Origin: Brienomyrus brachyistius
Taxonomy: Eukaryota; Chordata; Actinopteri; Osteoglossiformes; Mormyridae
Length of the DNA stretch: 64,000 nucleotides
NCBI RefSeq assembly: GCF_023856365.1
Contig: NW_026042745.1
Location: forward strand, 41,432 to 105,431
Reading direction: 5' to 3'
Below the pieces are notes generated by a model that saw only the letters and a program-made list of their open reading frames with translations, ran no database searches and had not been told where the DNA came from. A program made the translations under genes and the position numbers. Below, in pieces: positions 1-11,109 of the stretch. Positions within the stretch are counted from its first letter, which is position 1. Each line of letters begins with the position of its first letter.

Positions 1-44
1 TCACGAGTGCGCTTCCCTAACCATTACGTCACCACTGCTCACTA
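1..44 (-). repeat. tRNA-like SINE head fragment (copy A)
   Basis: Read on the minus strand this begins with a pol III box-A-like stretch (GTGGTGACGTAATGGTTAGG), the usual head of a tRNA-derived SINE. The matching sequence in copy B is 47457-47500 and continues a few bases to the left there. No box B follows, so only a fragment remains. Confidence 0.45.
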
Positions 45-681
45 CTATGTGTACTATTAAAAGAGGCAGTAGGGTCTTGTCCAGCCAGCTGACAAAACGT
101 TTCCACATTTAATTGGAACGAAGGACAGTAGGAAACATCTGTATTGTGTGCAGACTTCCAATAAAACCATGTTGAAGCAAAGTCCGACCTCTACTGTGGT
201 CCAGCCCTCTGACAACCATAGAACTAGGAGTGAAGCCTGTTCTTCTGTGCTGGAGAGCTTTGGGGAGCATGTTTTGGCGAACAGGGGGATCACAGTAAAT
301 CCCAGAGAAGCATCATCGTCAGACTTCAAGTGACAATGAGGACGCAGGTCGCCCCACGGCAAACGACATGGAGACGGCAGGCTCCTTTTCTCCAGAGCAC
401 CCCACCTCTGCGGGGTTCAGCACACTCACTCCATTCCAGAGGGCCCTGAGGATCTCCGGTATAGCTGTCACACCCTCCACTTGGGAGTCCGGGGAGAGGG
501 CGGCTATGCCATCTGTCAGAGATGGGCCATTCTCTCTGGGCAAAGATGTACTGCGGCCTGAACCAGCGACATTAGGTATGCTTGACACAAGCAGCAGTGA
601 TCGGCTGTAGGGACCTGGGGAATCTACTGGGGCTTGTCGAGTTCCGTCAGTCTGTTGGGTGCCAGGATGAACGACTCTGGG

Positions 682-928
682 AGCAGGTGTTGTCAGACAA
701 TAAACTGGGATTTACTGGGATCAAGATGGGAGGCTAGGGAACGAGCAACATGGAGGGCACCACATCAATGGCGAACACAGGGCCAGGAAGCACTTATACA
801 GGAATAACAAGGGAACAGACTGGAGGTAGCTGGGAGTGTTTAACATGAGGGATGGAACGAGACGCGAGACCAATGAGCAGCAGGCATGGCTTATTAGAGC
901 CATGTCAGGGAGGTGGCAGGACATGACG
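682..928. repeat. Dispersed repeat, family R1 (copy A)
   Basis: The stretch matches 48135-48381 (copy B) and, with more differences, 46144-46400. Shared words include CAGGTGTTGTCAGACAA, ACTGGGATCA, CAGGAAGCACTTATA, CTGGGAGTGTTTAACA and GAACGAGACG. A weaker resemblance is seen near 28760-28915. It encodes nothing I recognise. Such sequences in fish often come from LTR retrotransposon ends, but that is inference. Confidence 0.6.
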
Positions 929-975
929 TTTAGGGCTATGGTTAGGGTTAGGATTAGGCTTAGGTTTAGGGTAAA
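929..975 (+). repeat. Short telomere-like TTAGGG tract
   Basis: A run of five to six degenerate TTAGGG-type hexamers (GGTTAGGGTTAGGATTAGG and following TTAGG words). It is present in copy B at 48384-48427. It is too short and degenerate to mark a telomere fusion with any certainty. Confidence 0.5.
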
Positions 976-1280
976 GTGTTTGTGGCAGAGAGCGGTCAGT
1001 AGTACAAGGACACGACTATGCCACCTGGGGAATTTCACCACAGGAAAAATTACTCTAAATTAAGAGCACACAAGTTCATTTACCGAATGGAGCTAGAGAC
1101 GTGTTTGTACTATTAACAGGTTGTTGAAAATATAAAACAAAAAAACAAGACAAGCGCTTTAGCATCAACAACCTTAAAAAATAAACCAGCAACCAGCCTT
1201 TGGCCACTGGCTGACTAAACTCAAGCAGGAGACAGGTGTCCGGGGAAGTTGATCAAAAGGGGGAATAGAGTCCCCTAAAC

Positions 1281-1313
1281 TAACACACACACACACACAC
1301 ACACACAGACACA

Positions 1314-1355
<42 letters not shown>

Positions 1356-1363
1356 CACACACC
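1281..1363 (+). repeat. CA microsatellite (copy A)
   Basis: (CA)n dinucleotide repeat with a few GA/GC interruptions. The array in copy B (48733-48784) is shorter. Open reading frames across it are low-complexity artefacts. Confidence 0.95.
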
Positions 1364-2650
1364 TGTGCTCCACCACACTGATCCCCACACAAATATACTG
1401 CACAAGGTGAAAGTGTGAACACCACCACCCCAGACCAATCAAATCTTAGTCAGCCAGATCAATCGAGGCAGCCACTGCTCACAGTCTCCCAGAAAATACC
1501 CCAATCTAAACAAGAATCTGAGTGTTGAAAACTATGAAGAGTGCAAACAATGAGTAGCAGAATACAGGCTGTCCCTCTGTATCAGTCCCATACAGAAAGA
1601 AAGGGCGGCCTAAAGTCTGTTAAGTCGCAAAACTAGGGAATGAAACAGCTCCAAATGCAGGAAAAGGTGCGACGATCCTTAGCGCGTTCCAAGGCTCCCA
1701 GCACATCGCCGATGTCCCACCGAGGATCAGGAGCTTCAAGCAGCAGTTGTTGGGCGACATCGGACCGGCCGAGGACAAGACAAGACTGACGGAAAAGAAA
1801 AACTGACGTAGGAAACACAGCAGCCACAGTGCAGGTTCAAACTATTATTGTCTGACAAACCTGCTGGAAGAGGCATAAGCTGAAGCTGACGAGCAACTGA
1901 AACTGTAATCCTGGCAACAACCGTAACTACAATTAAAACACATCAAGTAAAGCAACTGACAAGTAGCTATAGGCCTAGTCACCAGAATAACTTGCAACCA
2001 CTGGAGCTGCAACACAGACACCAGAGAAACACTGCAATATAAAATATTACCATTAGCCATTTAAATCAAGCAGAGGATTAACGCTAATTAAAACAGCAAA
2101 ACCTCCCACCAAGACACAGAATAAGTGTGAACATCAGCCAGCATGCCAGCGTACCACGGCAGACCACTGCGGTGTGGAAGGGGAGTTACCGGACCGGGAA
2201 ACGCCAATGACGCCTCCACACACTAGGGGTCCCCACACACACTTACCGGAAATAATCAACAAGTCCTACCCGCAAAATTCCACACTGCTACAGTTGGATG
2301 GCCCTGGGATTTTTCTCCAGAACCCCAAGGCTCAATGGAAGTACCGCGAGATTCTTAAACCCTTACCTGAGGGAGGAGGCTTCCAGCGTAAGGAGAGGTT
2401 CACCAGAATCCCCGGGCTGGATGGACATCGTTCATCCTTTACCTGGGGAATGAGGCTCCCAACTCGTGGTGACTTACCCAAGCCCTGGTGCTGGATCATC
2501 ATTCAATGCTTACATGGGGAAAGAGAGACCTTACCCTTGGCCTCCAAGCCTGGAAGTACCCTGAGCTCTAGACCCAAGCTTAACCCATAACCCATAAGCA
2601 TAGGTTCGCCGCATGAACGGTTCTCACCTGATACCAGAAAACCATACATG
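1364..2650. other. Unassigned duplicated sequence
   Basis: No gene can be supported here. Several short open frames exist, the longest 2174-2590 on the plus strand (138 codons), and it stays open in copy B (49630-50019, shortened at the start). It shows no domain, signal peptide or recognisable motif. The sequence repeats a 'CTTACC' phrase several times and may be transposon-derived. Confidence 0.4.
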
Positions 2651-2990
2651 TTCTTAATCTGAAAATCAGTTCATCGTTTTCCCAGAAGGTGGCAGCACAT
2701 CAACACTGCAAGCTTGGCACATCCCTTTGGATACAATGAGCTATTCTTATATTTTGCAATTTTTTAAAACTTATTTAAATCAGTAAAACAAATTACTTCC
2801 AAAAAGGATAGAATCATGTCTACCCAATACCCCTTGGCACCATGTTAGTGTGAATGGAGTTTTCACTCCAGCCCTGAGGGATTCAGAGCAGACACAAAAG
2901 ATTGTGAAGCCATGTGTGATTTACAGTGAAAGGTGACTGAACACAACGCACAGCCTCTGTTATGACTCCACTGTTCACCATGGTTCAGCA
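2651..2990. repeat. Dispersed repeat, family R2 (copy A)
   Basis: Contains the words CTTAATCTGAAAATC, TTTTCCCAGAAGGTGGCAGC and TGTGATTTACAGT. The same words in the same order occur at 26084-26560, outside the duplication, and at 50071-50400 in copy B. It is therefore an interspersed repeat of unknown type. No terminal repeats or coding potential were found. Confidence 0.6.
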
Positions 2991-4212
2991 CCATCTATAT
3001 TTCTATTATTTTTAAGGTATTTTACTTGTGGTTTTACACTTAACATGGTATCGACAGGCTTGCTCCAGAGATCTCATTGTATTTACAGTGACAGTAACGC
3101 TGCCTTATCTTGCGAGAGGAAGTAGTGGATATGGGTGCGCTGCTAACGTTAGCATTAGCAAACCTAGCTGCCTAGCAGTGTTGGTAGTAACTCGTCAGTG
3201 TAATTCCACTACTTTTGTTTGCACCATGTATTTCAACATCGACGCGATGTTAATGTGATCACTATGCAACCTTTAGCCCACTGTTATTTTCCTTGATTAT
3301 GTAATTATATTGGGCAGGTCAGGCAGAGGGAGCAGACGCTGATGCAGCACATTGCCACACCAACCACACGTCCAAACTGCTGGCGATCCTGGCCGGCGAC
3401 CCCCCAGGCAGACACACGGTCGAATCCCACCCTTATTATAATTACTTTTATATACAGTAATTGGTAATTAGTAATTTTCAGTAGCTTGCACAAGGCTGCT
3501 GACTAGCAACGTTATTCGTTGGCTGAATCTGAAATAGCTGTAGTGCTACGATGCTGGATTGTTACAGGGACAGTGATAAATGCAGACCCCTTTATTCTGA
3601 TTGCGTTAAAAATCAAATGTTTTTACTCAGATTTCATCCATTTGGTGGTGTGCTCTCTATAATGTGCCATGTTTTCCTAAAAGCAGATTTTTTAAAAAGA
3701 ATGGCAAAATAGAGCAGCGCACTGAATTGTAATGCCTGTATCTTGAAACGTAGCGTGTTGTCAGACTCTCCGATACACAGCTCTATGGTCCATACAGAGG
3801 AGATGAGGAACATGCAGTCTGCTAAGTCACGTGGTTACCTTTCGTTAGGTGGCTACGTTTACATGCCTTAACGCAATTAAGATGTTTTCATGTAAACAGA
3901 TTAATCGGGGAGCTCATTTATAAAGGCTTCATGTGACTGAAAAAGACGAGAAGCATTCATACATACATTTATAGGAAGATTTTGGGATTTACAAAGAAAA
4001 ACGTTTTGTGAAAAAGACACAAATCTTCTGAACGAGGTTGAGAGATGCTGTTTCGACAGAATCCTGTAGAGGGCACTGTGTATGCTAAATCGAAGGCTCC
4101 AGGAATGTATTCGGCATTTATAATCATAAACAATAATACTTGAAATATTTGTGGGCACATGGCAATTGGCTCTGAGATTAAAGTTTTTTAAAATGAATTT
4201 GTTTAAATTTGT
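2991..4212. other. Unassigned duplicated sequence
   Basis: AT-rich sequence without a supportable gene on either strand. Short open frames on the minus strand at 3305-3493 and 3901-4242 are kept in copy B but show no family features. Confidence 0.4.
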
Positions 4213-4560
4213 GGGCCGGCATGGTGGTGCAGTGGTTAGCACTGTTGCCTCACACCACTGGGACCCAGGTTCGAGTCTCCGCCTGGGTTACATGTGTGTG
4301 GAGTTTGCATGTTCTCCCCATGTCGTCGTGGGGTTTCCTCCGGGTACGCCGGTTTCCCCCCACAGTCCAAAAACATGCTGAGGCTAATTGGAGTTGCTAA
4401 AAAATTGCCTGTAGGTGTGAATGGTGTGTGAGTGTGCCCTGCGATGGGCTGCCCCCCCCATCCTGGGTTGTTCCCTGCCTTGTGCCCATTGCTTCCGGGA
4501 TAGGCTCCGGACCCCCCGTGACCCAGTAGGATTAGCGGTTTGGAAAATGGATGGATAGAT
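4213..4560 (+). repeat. tRNA-derived SINE, near full length (copy A)
   Basis: Starts with a box-A-like head (GGTGGTGCAGTGGTTAGC), then box B (GGTTCGAGTCTCC), then the body with TGCATGTTCTCCCCATGTCG, and ends in a GGATGGAT tail. This is the GGAT-tailed SINE family seen repeatedly in the window (10800, 13246, 30197, 33357). Present at the orthologous place in copy B (51633-51980), so it was inserted before the duplication. Confidence 0.85.
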
Positions 4561-4574
4561 GTATGATAGAATGA

Positions 4575-4889
4575 TTAAGCTGTAGCACATTTCAAATAAT
4601 ATTTCATTTGTAACACATTTGTTCTCCAAACTTCTACATTTTTAACCTTTGGCCACAAGATCATCTTCTTCCTGCCAGTATCTTTTCTTTTCCTTTGATC
4701 CTCGGTTGTTGGAATCTGCTCTGCTGCTTGGAAGTTCCCTGGGGAGTTAGTGTTGGGGGGTTCTGGTGGAATGTGACCATCGGCAGCCATGGGCTGGATA
4801 GCGCTGTGGTGCTCAGCCTGGCTCTGTGCCCTTCTAGGGGCTCTGTGTCCTTTGTTAGCACAAACATTTTGCACACCTGACATTACCAT
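4575..4889 (-). other. Conserved open frame of unknown meaning
   Basis: A 104-codon minus-strand frame. Its translation is identical in copy B (51995-52309), although flanking sequence differs slightly. It is hydrophilic, rich in Gln, Pro and Lys/Arg (including KRKDTGRKK), with no recognisable domain. It might be a terminal exon or a chance frame. Closely matching sequence over a young duplication is weak evidence for coding. Confidence 0.2.
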
Positions 4890-5089
4890 GCATACAGTAT
4901 TTCTCGTATTTTACAAAATACAAAAACACTGATCAAAGTCTGTAGAAAAAAACATTTTATTTCATGAACTCAAATATGAATCATAAAACACAATTAAAAT
5001 ACTTTTTTTGAATACATGCCTCAGAAATTGCACATCCCTGATTGTGCGTTACCTTCATGCTGCCTTGAAATTTTTGATTTCTTCACTGT

Positions 5090-5815
5090 AGCCCTATGTT
5101 ATACAATCTTATCTTTACCTTATATTAACTGATCCTATTTTTATTTCTTAAAATATCCCCTCCACCACCCCCCTCTGAGGAGGACTGCTTTATTTATAAT
5201 TAATCTAATCCTATGTTATACAATCTTATCTTAACCTTATGTTAACTGATCCTATTTTTATTTCTTAAATATTCCCTCCACCACCCCCCCTCTGAGGAGG
5301 ACTGCTTTATTTATAATTAATCTAATCCTATGTTATACAATCTTATCTTAACCTTATGTTAACTGATCCTATTTTTATTTCTTAAATATTCCCTCCACCA
5401 CCCCCCTCTGAGGAGGACTGCTTTATTTATAATTAATCTAATCCTATGTTATACAATCTTATATTTACCTTATGTTAACTGATCCTATTTTTATTTCTTA
5501 AATATTCCCTCCACCACCCCCCTCTAAGGAGGACTGCTTTATTTATAATTAATCTAATCCTATGTTATACAATCTTATCTTAGCCTTATGTTAACTAACC
5601 CTATTTTTATTTCTTAAATATTCCCTCCACCACCCCCCCTCTAAGGAGGACTGCTTTATTTATAATTAATCTAATCCTATGTTATACAATCTTATCTTAG
5701 CCTTATGTTAACTAACCCTATTTTTATTTCTTAAATATTCCCTCCACCACCCCCCCCCTCTAAGGAGGACTGCTTTATTTATAATTAATCTAATCCTATG
5801 TTATACAATCTTAAG
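5090..5815. repeat. 117-bp satellite array (copy A)
   Basis: About six tandem units of 116-119 bp. Starts of the phrase TAATCCTATG fall at 5206, 5323, 5439, 5555, 5672 and 5791. Each unit holds an AT-rich part and a C-rich part (CCCTCCACCACCCCCC followed by CTCTGAGGAGG or CTCTAAGGAGG). Length varies mainly in the C run. The minus strand therefore carries a G-rich motif once per unit. Copy B has about one unit more (52510-53350). Confidence 0.95.
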
Positions 5816-6115
5816 CTTACCGTAACCTATCCTATCTTAATTTTATTCTATGTTATCTTATCCTATCTTTCTTATCTTATGCTATGCAATCCTATCTTAT
5901 TCTTATACTATGTTATCTTATATAATCTTATCCTAAACTTATGGTAATTTATCATGTCTTTGTAAAACATAAAATGGCATACAAGTTAAGACTATCTTAA
6001 CTTGTCCTATCTTAACCTTATCCTATCTTAAGTTTATCCTATAGTACCTTATGCTATAGAACTACATGGTAACATATCCTAATTTTATCTTATCCTAAGT
6101 ATGTATGACAACTCT
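5816..6115. repeat. Degenerate CTTATCCTA-type AT-rich repeat
   Basis: Irregular repetition of words such as CCTATCTTA, CTATGTTATCTTATCC and ATCTTATCC. It resembles part of the adjoining 117-bp unit and is probably a decayed relative. Copy B has the same tract with small insertions (53351-53660). Confidence 0.6.
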
Positions 6116-6135
6116 CGTGTAATTATGTGCTGAAT

Positions 6136-8241
6136 CTACAGGGAAATGTAGCTATGTGCATCTGACTGATAGCCCATCTCCACACCCATCTCCTGAGCCC
6201 TGGGCATGGTACTTAGCTGCTCCAGTGCATCAATAGGAAAGATGAACTCATCTTCATCAATCCTACGCCTCTTGGTTGAATGAGTACCCTCATTATCCTC
6301 ATTCTTCCCCTGTTTCGCCAAGTTAATTTCATTTAAATGTCTGTTCCAAAACTCCTGACACCAGTACTCAGTAAAGCACTTGGCGTCATAGGTCATTTTA
6401 GAGTACTTTGTTACATAATAGTTATACAACCAATAGAATTTTTCCAGGTGAGATGAGGCGGCTACAGCCTGTGCTGGAGCCTGAAGCAGAGGGGTCAGAT
6501 GAACCAGGCCTGGAGCTGAAAATGGATGTGGAGCTGGGCTTACAGGTGTGACTAAGTGTGGCAATAAAACAGAGGAGCCCATAAAAAGAAATGGGGATGA
6601 AACAAAAGGGGAGGGGGCTGAAGACGGAAATAAAAATGAAGAGGAGGAGAAGGTTGGTGAGCTGGGCTTAGGCTCTAACCCCTTCTGTTGGTCATACCTC
6701 CTTCTTCGCCCTGACCGGCCTCCCGCCGTATTTCTACGGCGGCCTGTGCCCTGCTGACCCCTGCTGGTTGCCACCGGGATGGCAGCAGATCCAGGAGAGG
6801 CAGACGTGGTCAGGGAGCTGGCTGCCGGCGGCCTGGTGCGGCACTTCTTCCGACGGCCAGCATCACTGGAACTGGTTTGTCCTTTGGGATTATAAAGACA
6901 GGGGACAGCATATTTAATTTAAATGAAACATTATGTCACTGTACAACAACACTACATCACAACCATCACAGATATCACACTTGGCAGTCGGTATTGCACA
7001 CTAAGAAAAATTCTGCAGTCTTTATTGGATACAGGAAAGACACGCTTGGGAAACTTATGCGCTGGTCTTGACTTGGGCCGTCTGCGTTTCAGCAGGGGAA
7101 CCTGACCTATAAAAACAAGCCAGTTTGTGCACAGATTCCCTGATACGCAGAACAACAGCGAAAAACAACACTGGAAAGGTTCATGTGCATCAAATATAGC
7201 AGCCCACTCAATCCAAATGTTGGCATCAACAACTGACTATTAAGTCAAATCCTTTACATATCTTACACTTTCCATAAGTTGCATTAGTTATTCACTCTCA
7301 AGGTACCAAACTAAGATTTATGCTTTTTCTGATTACTACCGCGTTTCCCCGCAAATAAGCCCTAACATGATTTTTCAAGAAGCCCGTAATATAAGCCCTA
7401 GTTATTGTCCCATGGATTGTACGGTAACTAGAATGAGATACGGTTATACTACGAGAAGGCTACATGGACAAGAGGCGCTCATTTAAGGACAGAGTTATTG
7501 CTAAACATGAGAGATTGGGGACACTGGTTCTACAGGAAATTGAGTTGCGAGATATTCAGGACGGAATTTGGAACTTGGAGATTTACGATGATGTTCCAGA
7601 AGAACATGACATGAATATTTGAATAAACATATACAGTATACAGCAGAATTTTGTTCATGAATAAATTCACCGTCAAATTGTGTACATGGAAAGACACTGT
7701 TAGAAGATGACATGATGTCTGTGTTTGAATAAATGTGGATTCTTTTTCATGAATACCGGTAAATATACTGTAGCATGTTATACTTGGGAAAATACTACCT
7801 TAATATAAGCCGTAACGCGTCATTTGGAGCAAAAATGAATATAAGACCCTGTCTTATTTTCGGGGAAACACCGTATATTAGGACATATTCAGATGTTACT
7901 TTACCACTTCATGATGATTTTCTCTGATGTTTAAATATAATATAATGCAGTAGACATGTAAAAAGACTCCCGTATATTAAAGCTAAAGGTGAACTACTTT
8001 ATTATTTAGACATGTACTTCTAAAACAAGATAATAGAACAGAAGAAGATTCAAGAAGACTAGTCAAGCATATTCTGACTTTAACTCTTTAAGTGCTGAGT
8101 TAGTCTGGGCATCATTTTGCCATCCTTACCTCGGCCAACTGGACCGGGGATGTATTCCGAGGCGATCCGCACACTGACTGCACCATTCGGCAGCAGCCAG
8201 TCAATCCTCTGGAGATTCACGGTGGTTTTCACGATGGACAT
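6136..8241 (-). CDS. Unrecognised three-exon basic, Ser/Pro-rich protein (copy A)
   Basis: I propose three coding exons on the minus strand: 8241-8130 (112 bp), 7106-7044 (63 bp) and 6881-6136 (746 bp), together 921 bp or 306 codons plus stop. The phases agree (1, then 1), the exon ends show CCGAG/GTAAGG, TATAG/GTCAGG, AAGC/GTGTCT and CAAAG/GACAAA, and no stop interrupts the frame. The ATG has an A at -3. The protein starts MSIVKTTVNLQRIDWLLPNG. It then has very basic clusters (LKRRRPKSRP, GRRKKCR, RRRR), a Ser/Pro/Phe-rich middle, and a C-terminal part with an aromatic block (FYWLYNYYVTKYSKMTYD, EYWCQEFWNRHL), an STKRRR signal and an acidic stretch. A nuclear location is likely from the basic clusters. 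I do not recognise the family. Copy B has an equivalent gene. Confidence 0.55.
7339..7873. mobile_element. pogo/Tigger-like non-autonomous DNA transposon (copy A)
   Basis: A 535-bp element in intron 1 of the three-exon gene. It is flanked by TA (7337-7338 and 7874-7875) and has terminal inverted repeats built on GTTTCCCCGCAAATAAG at the left and CTTATTTTCGGGGAAAC at the right. TA target sites and these ends fit the Tc1/mariner superfamily, pogo branch. A short open piece inside (around 7460-7620) may be left from a transposase but is too short to act. Copy B carries it at 54891-55430. Confidence 0.7.
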
Positions 8242-8356
8242 CTTTCGCGTCTTCTCTCTTGCTGATAAACTGCAAGTCTGAGCTGCTTTAAATGTTCAAA
8301 TGAAAACTCTAAACGGAAAAGAATTGTTATGATTCGGTTGCTAAGCTACGGTGGCC

Positions 8357-8363
8357 GATTGGT
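8357..8363 (-). promoter_or_regulatory. Putative CCAAT box upstream of the three-exon gene
   Basis: On the minus strand ACCAATC lies about 120 bp upstream of the proposed ATG at 8241, within a locally CpG-containing stretch (CGGCGCGCTG). The motif is kept in copy B at 55911-55917. This is a motif match only; no TATA box is evident. Confidence 0.3.
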
Positions 8364-8379
8364 GTCAGCGCGCCGCAAA

Positions 8380-9840
8380 GTTTTCAAACGCTTTAATCAA
8401 ATGACAAAACATACGATCTACATTTACAAAAGCGCAGAAACGTAGAAGTACCACAAAATTTTAAGACAAGTTTAAAAACATATAAGCGCTGAAAATCCGC
8501 TCACAACACAGTCGTGAAGTTTCTGGGTGACAAAGAAACAAGACGGACCAATTATGGTTTAACTGTATATCGAATGTTTAAGAAATGTCGATATCTTATC
8601 AAAACAGGATATAGAATGAAACACTACATTATATCAATCAATCATTCGGTCGCCATTAAAGACATAGAATAATATTCCTTCCTTGTTATAAGTAACACGA
8701 GAGCTGCGGTCTTGAAGTTGCACAGACTCCCAGAATTCATAGCGATAATTACGCGACCCATTCAATTAGTGGGTTTTTTGATAATTGGGAATGCGTTGGG
8801 TGCGTTCGACTTCACTTAGGTCTGACTGCAGCTGACGTGAGGGGGAGCGCCATCTGCCGGCGGCTGCAGGAGTGTAATATAATAATATAAACTGTAATAT
8901 AAACTTGTAATATAAACTGACAGCAGCCAAACTAGACAACTTCTACTCCTCGTAGTGCGAGACCTGACTGAGATGGCCGCACTTCCAAAAGGGTGTAGAT
9001 ACATCTATACAAATATCACCTGCATGCACATTACTTCTTCTACAATAACCAACTCCTGATCCAAAGTGCTAGCAGTGAAAAGATAGCTGCCAGGAAAAAG
9101 ATCAAATACATTTATTTCAAGGATTCACAGTTTTTATTGTCATGCACAGAATACAATGCAATTCTTACTTGAATGCCTTCTTCACAGACTAGACGATTAA
9201 ACACATAAAGCAGCGCAACATTACAGTAACTAACAATAAATAAACGATTAACTTATGTGTACTATTAGAGCATTTATTGAAACTTTACTTCTTTACAGGC
9301 TTTTCGGGAGAAATAGCAGATAACGCATCGGAACTTCCAGAGATACAAACGTCATGCGTGTGACTAAAATTGTTCAGCCAATAAGGGCAAAGTTGTGTCA
9401 CGGAGGCAGTTCCAGTTTGTGCAGCCGGCTGAGAGGTTTTTTTTAATTATTTTTGTTATTGAAGCTTTAAATTACAACAGAAGTAATAGCTGACCAGTGA
9501 CCATTAAGATTAACAAAACAAACAAGAACATTTACGAGACATTTACAAAATAAGCCAGGGGCACATAGTAGCGACATTTACAGTTACGCCGGCTGAAAGG
9601 TGCTGCACGATCTTACTTGCTCTCTGCACGTGCTGCACGATCTGTCACGATCGTCTTGTAGGTTTTTGTACCATGTGACTTGGTGACGTTAGGTGACGTT
9701 TTGCAGGGCCGGCTTTATGTCGGACAAAAGAAATCTAACCATGATGCAGTAATTCTAGAGGCAGCAAAGCAGACTAACCAAAGATCTCATAGTAAACAAA
9801 GGAATGTGATACTGCAGTTAAGTCTCAGAACAAAGCTTTT
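8380..9840. other. No supportable gene
   Basis: AT-rich duplicated sequence. Around 9120-9200 is a stretch (TTTTTATTGTCATGCACAGAATACAATGCAATTC) split here only in description, typical of the reversed tail of a SINE or LINE. A direct TAATATAAACT repeat occurs near 8875-8920. Nothing else is recognisable. Confidence 0.4.
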
Positions 9841-10102
9841 ACAATGTTAAAAAGTACTCACAACTTTCAGAATTTGATTGAGTACAAAAAGTTGCAGGCT
9901 AACGTAAGGAGGGTAGTTAAATGAGCAAAGAGGGAGTTTTGGAGGTCCTTCTGTAATTCAGTAGGATGGGAAACTGACATTAGTAAAGTCTGGGGAATGA
10001 TAAAAAAGATGCATGAGATTAAAAGGGAGTATGGATATTCAGTTCTAAATGATAATAACATAATAACAGTTACAGATGGGGAAAAAGGCAAAATGTTAGT
10101 TT
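9840..10102 (+). mobile_element. LINE ORF2 fragment (copy A)
   Basis: Plus-strand translation around 9930-10100 reads with words such as FCNSVGWE, SKVWGMIKKMHEI and ITDGEKGK-like residues, typical of the stretch between endonuclease and reverse transcriptase in non-LTR retrotransposons. The match stops at about 10102, just where the retroviral LTR appears to begin, so the retrovirus probably inserted into an older LINE copy. Copy B: 57372-57634. Confidence 0.5.
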
Positions 10103-10164
10103 TGTGGTTTTTCATTCCCTGCTAAATCAGAAGTCAGAAGCCGCTAGTGTAGATCCAAATTCAG

Positions 10165-10245
10165 TCTTTATTGCAACAATTAAGTTACAACCAAGGCCGG
10201 ACACTTAAAGTGTGTCCAGTACTGTTTTATACCTATTTTTATACA
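10165..10245 (-). promoter_or_regulatory. LTR core: TATA boxes, R-region hairpin, polyA signal
   Basis: Order on the minus strand: TATAAAA (10245-10225, twice), a perfect 6-bp stem with a 7-nt loop (GGACAC and GTGTCC, 10217-10199), then AATAAAG (10171-10165). The spacing is what is expected for the U3/R/U5 arrangement of a retroviral LTR. Confidence 0.5.
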
Positions 10246-10799
10246 AGTTCTTATCATTTAACAATATCTCGTCACTTAAGCATCATCATTCCTTCAACCA
10301 TTCACAATCATTGTTTTTTACATCAATCCACACCCCTAGGTGATAAGTTTGTCCATCATTTCTTTTACTGTTTGGTCCCTCAGCCGAACGTAATGGTGGT
10401 GCGACCATCTCCACTTGGTTTTTTAAAAATGCTCAGCCGTGAACTTTTGAGGAACTCGGGCGAAAACCTTCCTTCAGTAGCAAACCTTGGTAGCTTCAAC
10501 CTGTTGCACATTGTCTAATTAGAGGGTTGATAAAATATTTGTCCTTCAACATAATGATAAGGCATAACACTAATAAAGGTGGATATTCATGCATTCAGGT
10601 CTAACATAAAGTAGCTAACAGAACATTTGAGGCTAATACAAGGTGCAAATACATACTCAATTGATTACATTGTGTTGATTACATTATAATGATTACATTG
10701 TAATGATTACATCACGGGTATATGGCATGCTTTTTAAAAATACCGTAATGATTATATTCTACATTGTATAGTGCTAAATAATATCCCATATATTTCCCC

Positions 10800-11109
10800 C
10801 CCCCGGGTTCGAGTCTCCGCCTGGGTCACATGTGTGTGGAGTTTGCATGTTCTCCCCATGTCGTCGTGGGGTTTCCTCCGGGTACTCCGGTTTCCCCCCG
10901 CAGTCCAAAAACATGCTGAGGCTAATTGGAGTCGCTAAATTGCCCATAGGTGTGCATGTGTGAGTGAATGGTGTGTGAGTGTGCCCTGCGATGGGCTGGT
11001 CCCCCATCCTGGGTTGTTCCCTGCCTCATGCCCATTGCTTCCGGGATAGACCCCGGACCCCCCGCGACCCAATAGGATAAGCGGTTTGGAAAACGGATGG
11101 ATGGATGGA
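10800..11109 (+). repeat. SINE insertion specific to copy A, inside the LTR
   Basis: A 5'-truncated copy of the GGAT-tailed tRNA-derived SINE, beginning at box B (GGGTTCGAGTCTCCG) and ending (GGAT)n. It is flanked by a target duplication TATTTCCCC (10791-10799 and 11110-11118). Copy B has the empty site (TATTTCCCCCCTTTGGG, 58261-58277). This gives clear polarity: the SINE was gained in A after the two copies separated. Confidence 0.95.

Noticed and set aside
929..975. Interstitial telomere or chromosome fusion point
   Set aside because: Only five to six degenerate hexamers; chance or simple expansion is enough.
1174..1428. Cys/Val-rich open frame
   Set aside because: Translation of the CA microsatellite. 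The same applies to frames at 24552-24767 and 33263-33541.
2174..2590. 138-codon protein on the plus strand
   Set aside because: No motif, low-complexity wording and no splice or start support; conservation in copy B only reflects the young duplication.
4230..4290. Real tRNA gene from box A and box B
   Set aside because: The body continues into a SINE with a GGAT tail and no cloverleaf is formed; the other tRNA-like heads (23918, 24885, 27372, 35272) are rejected likewise.
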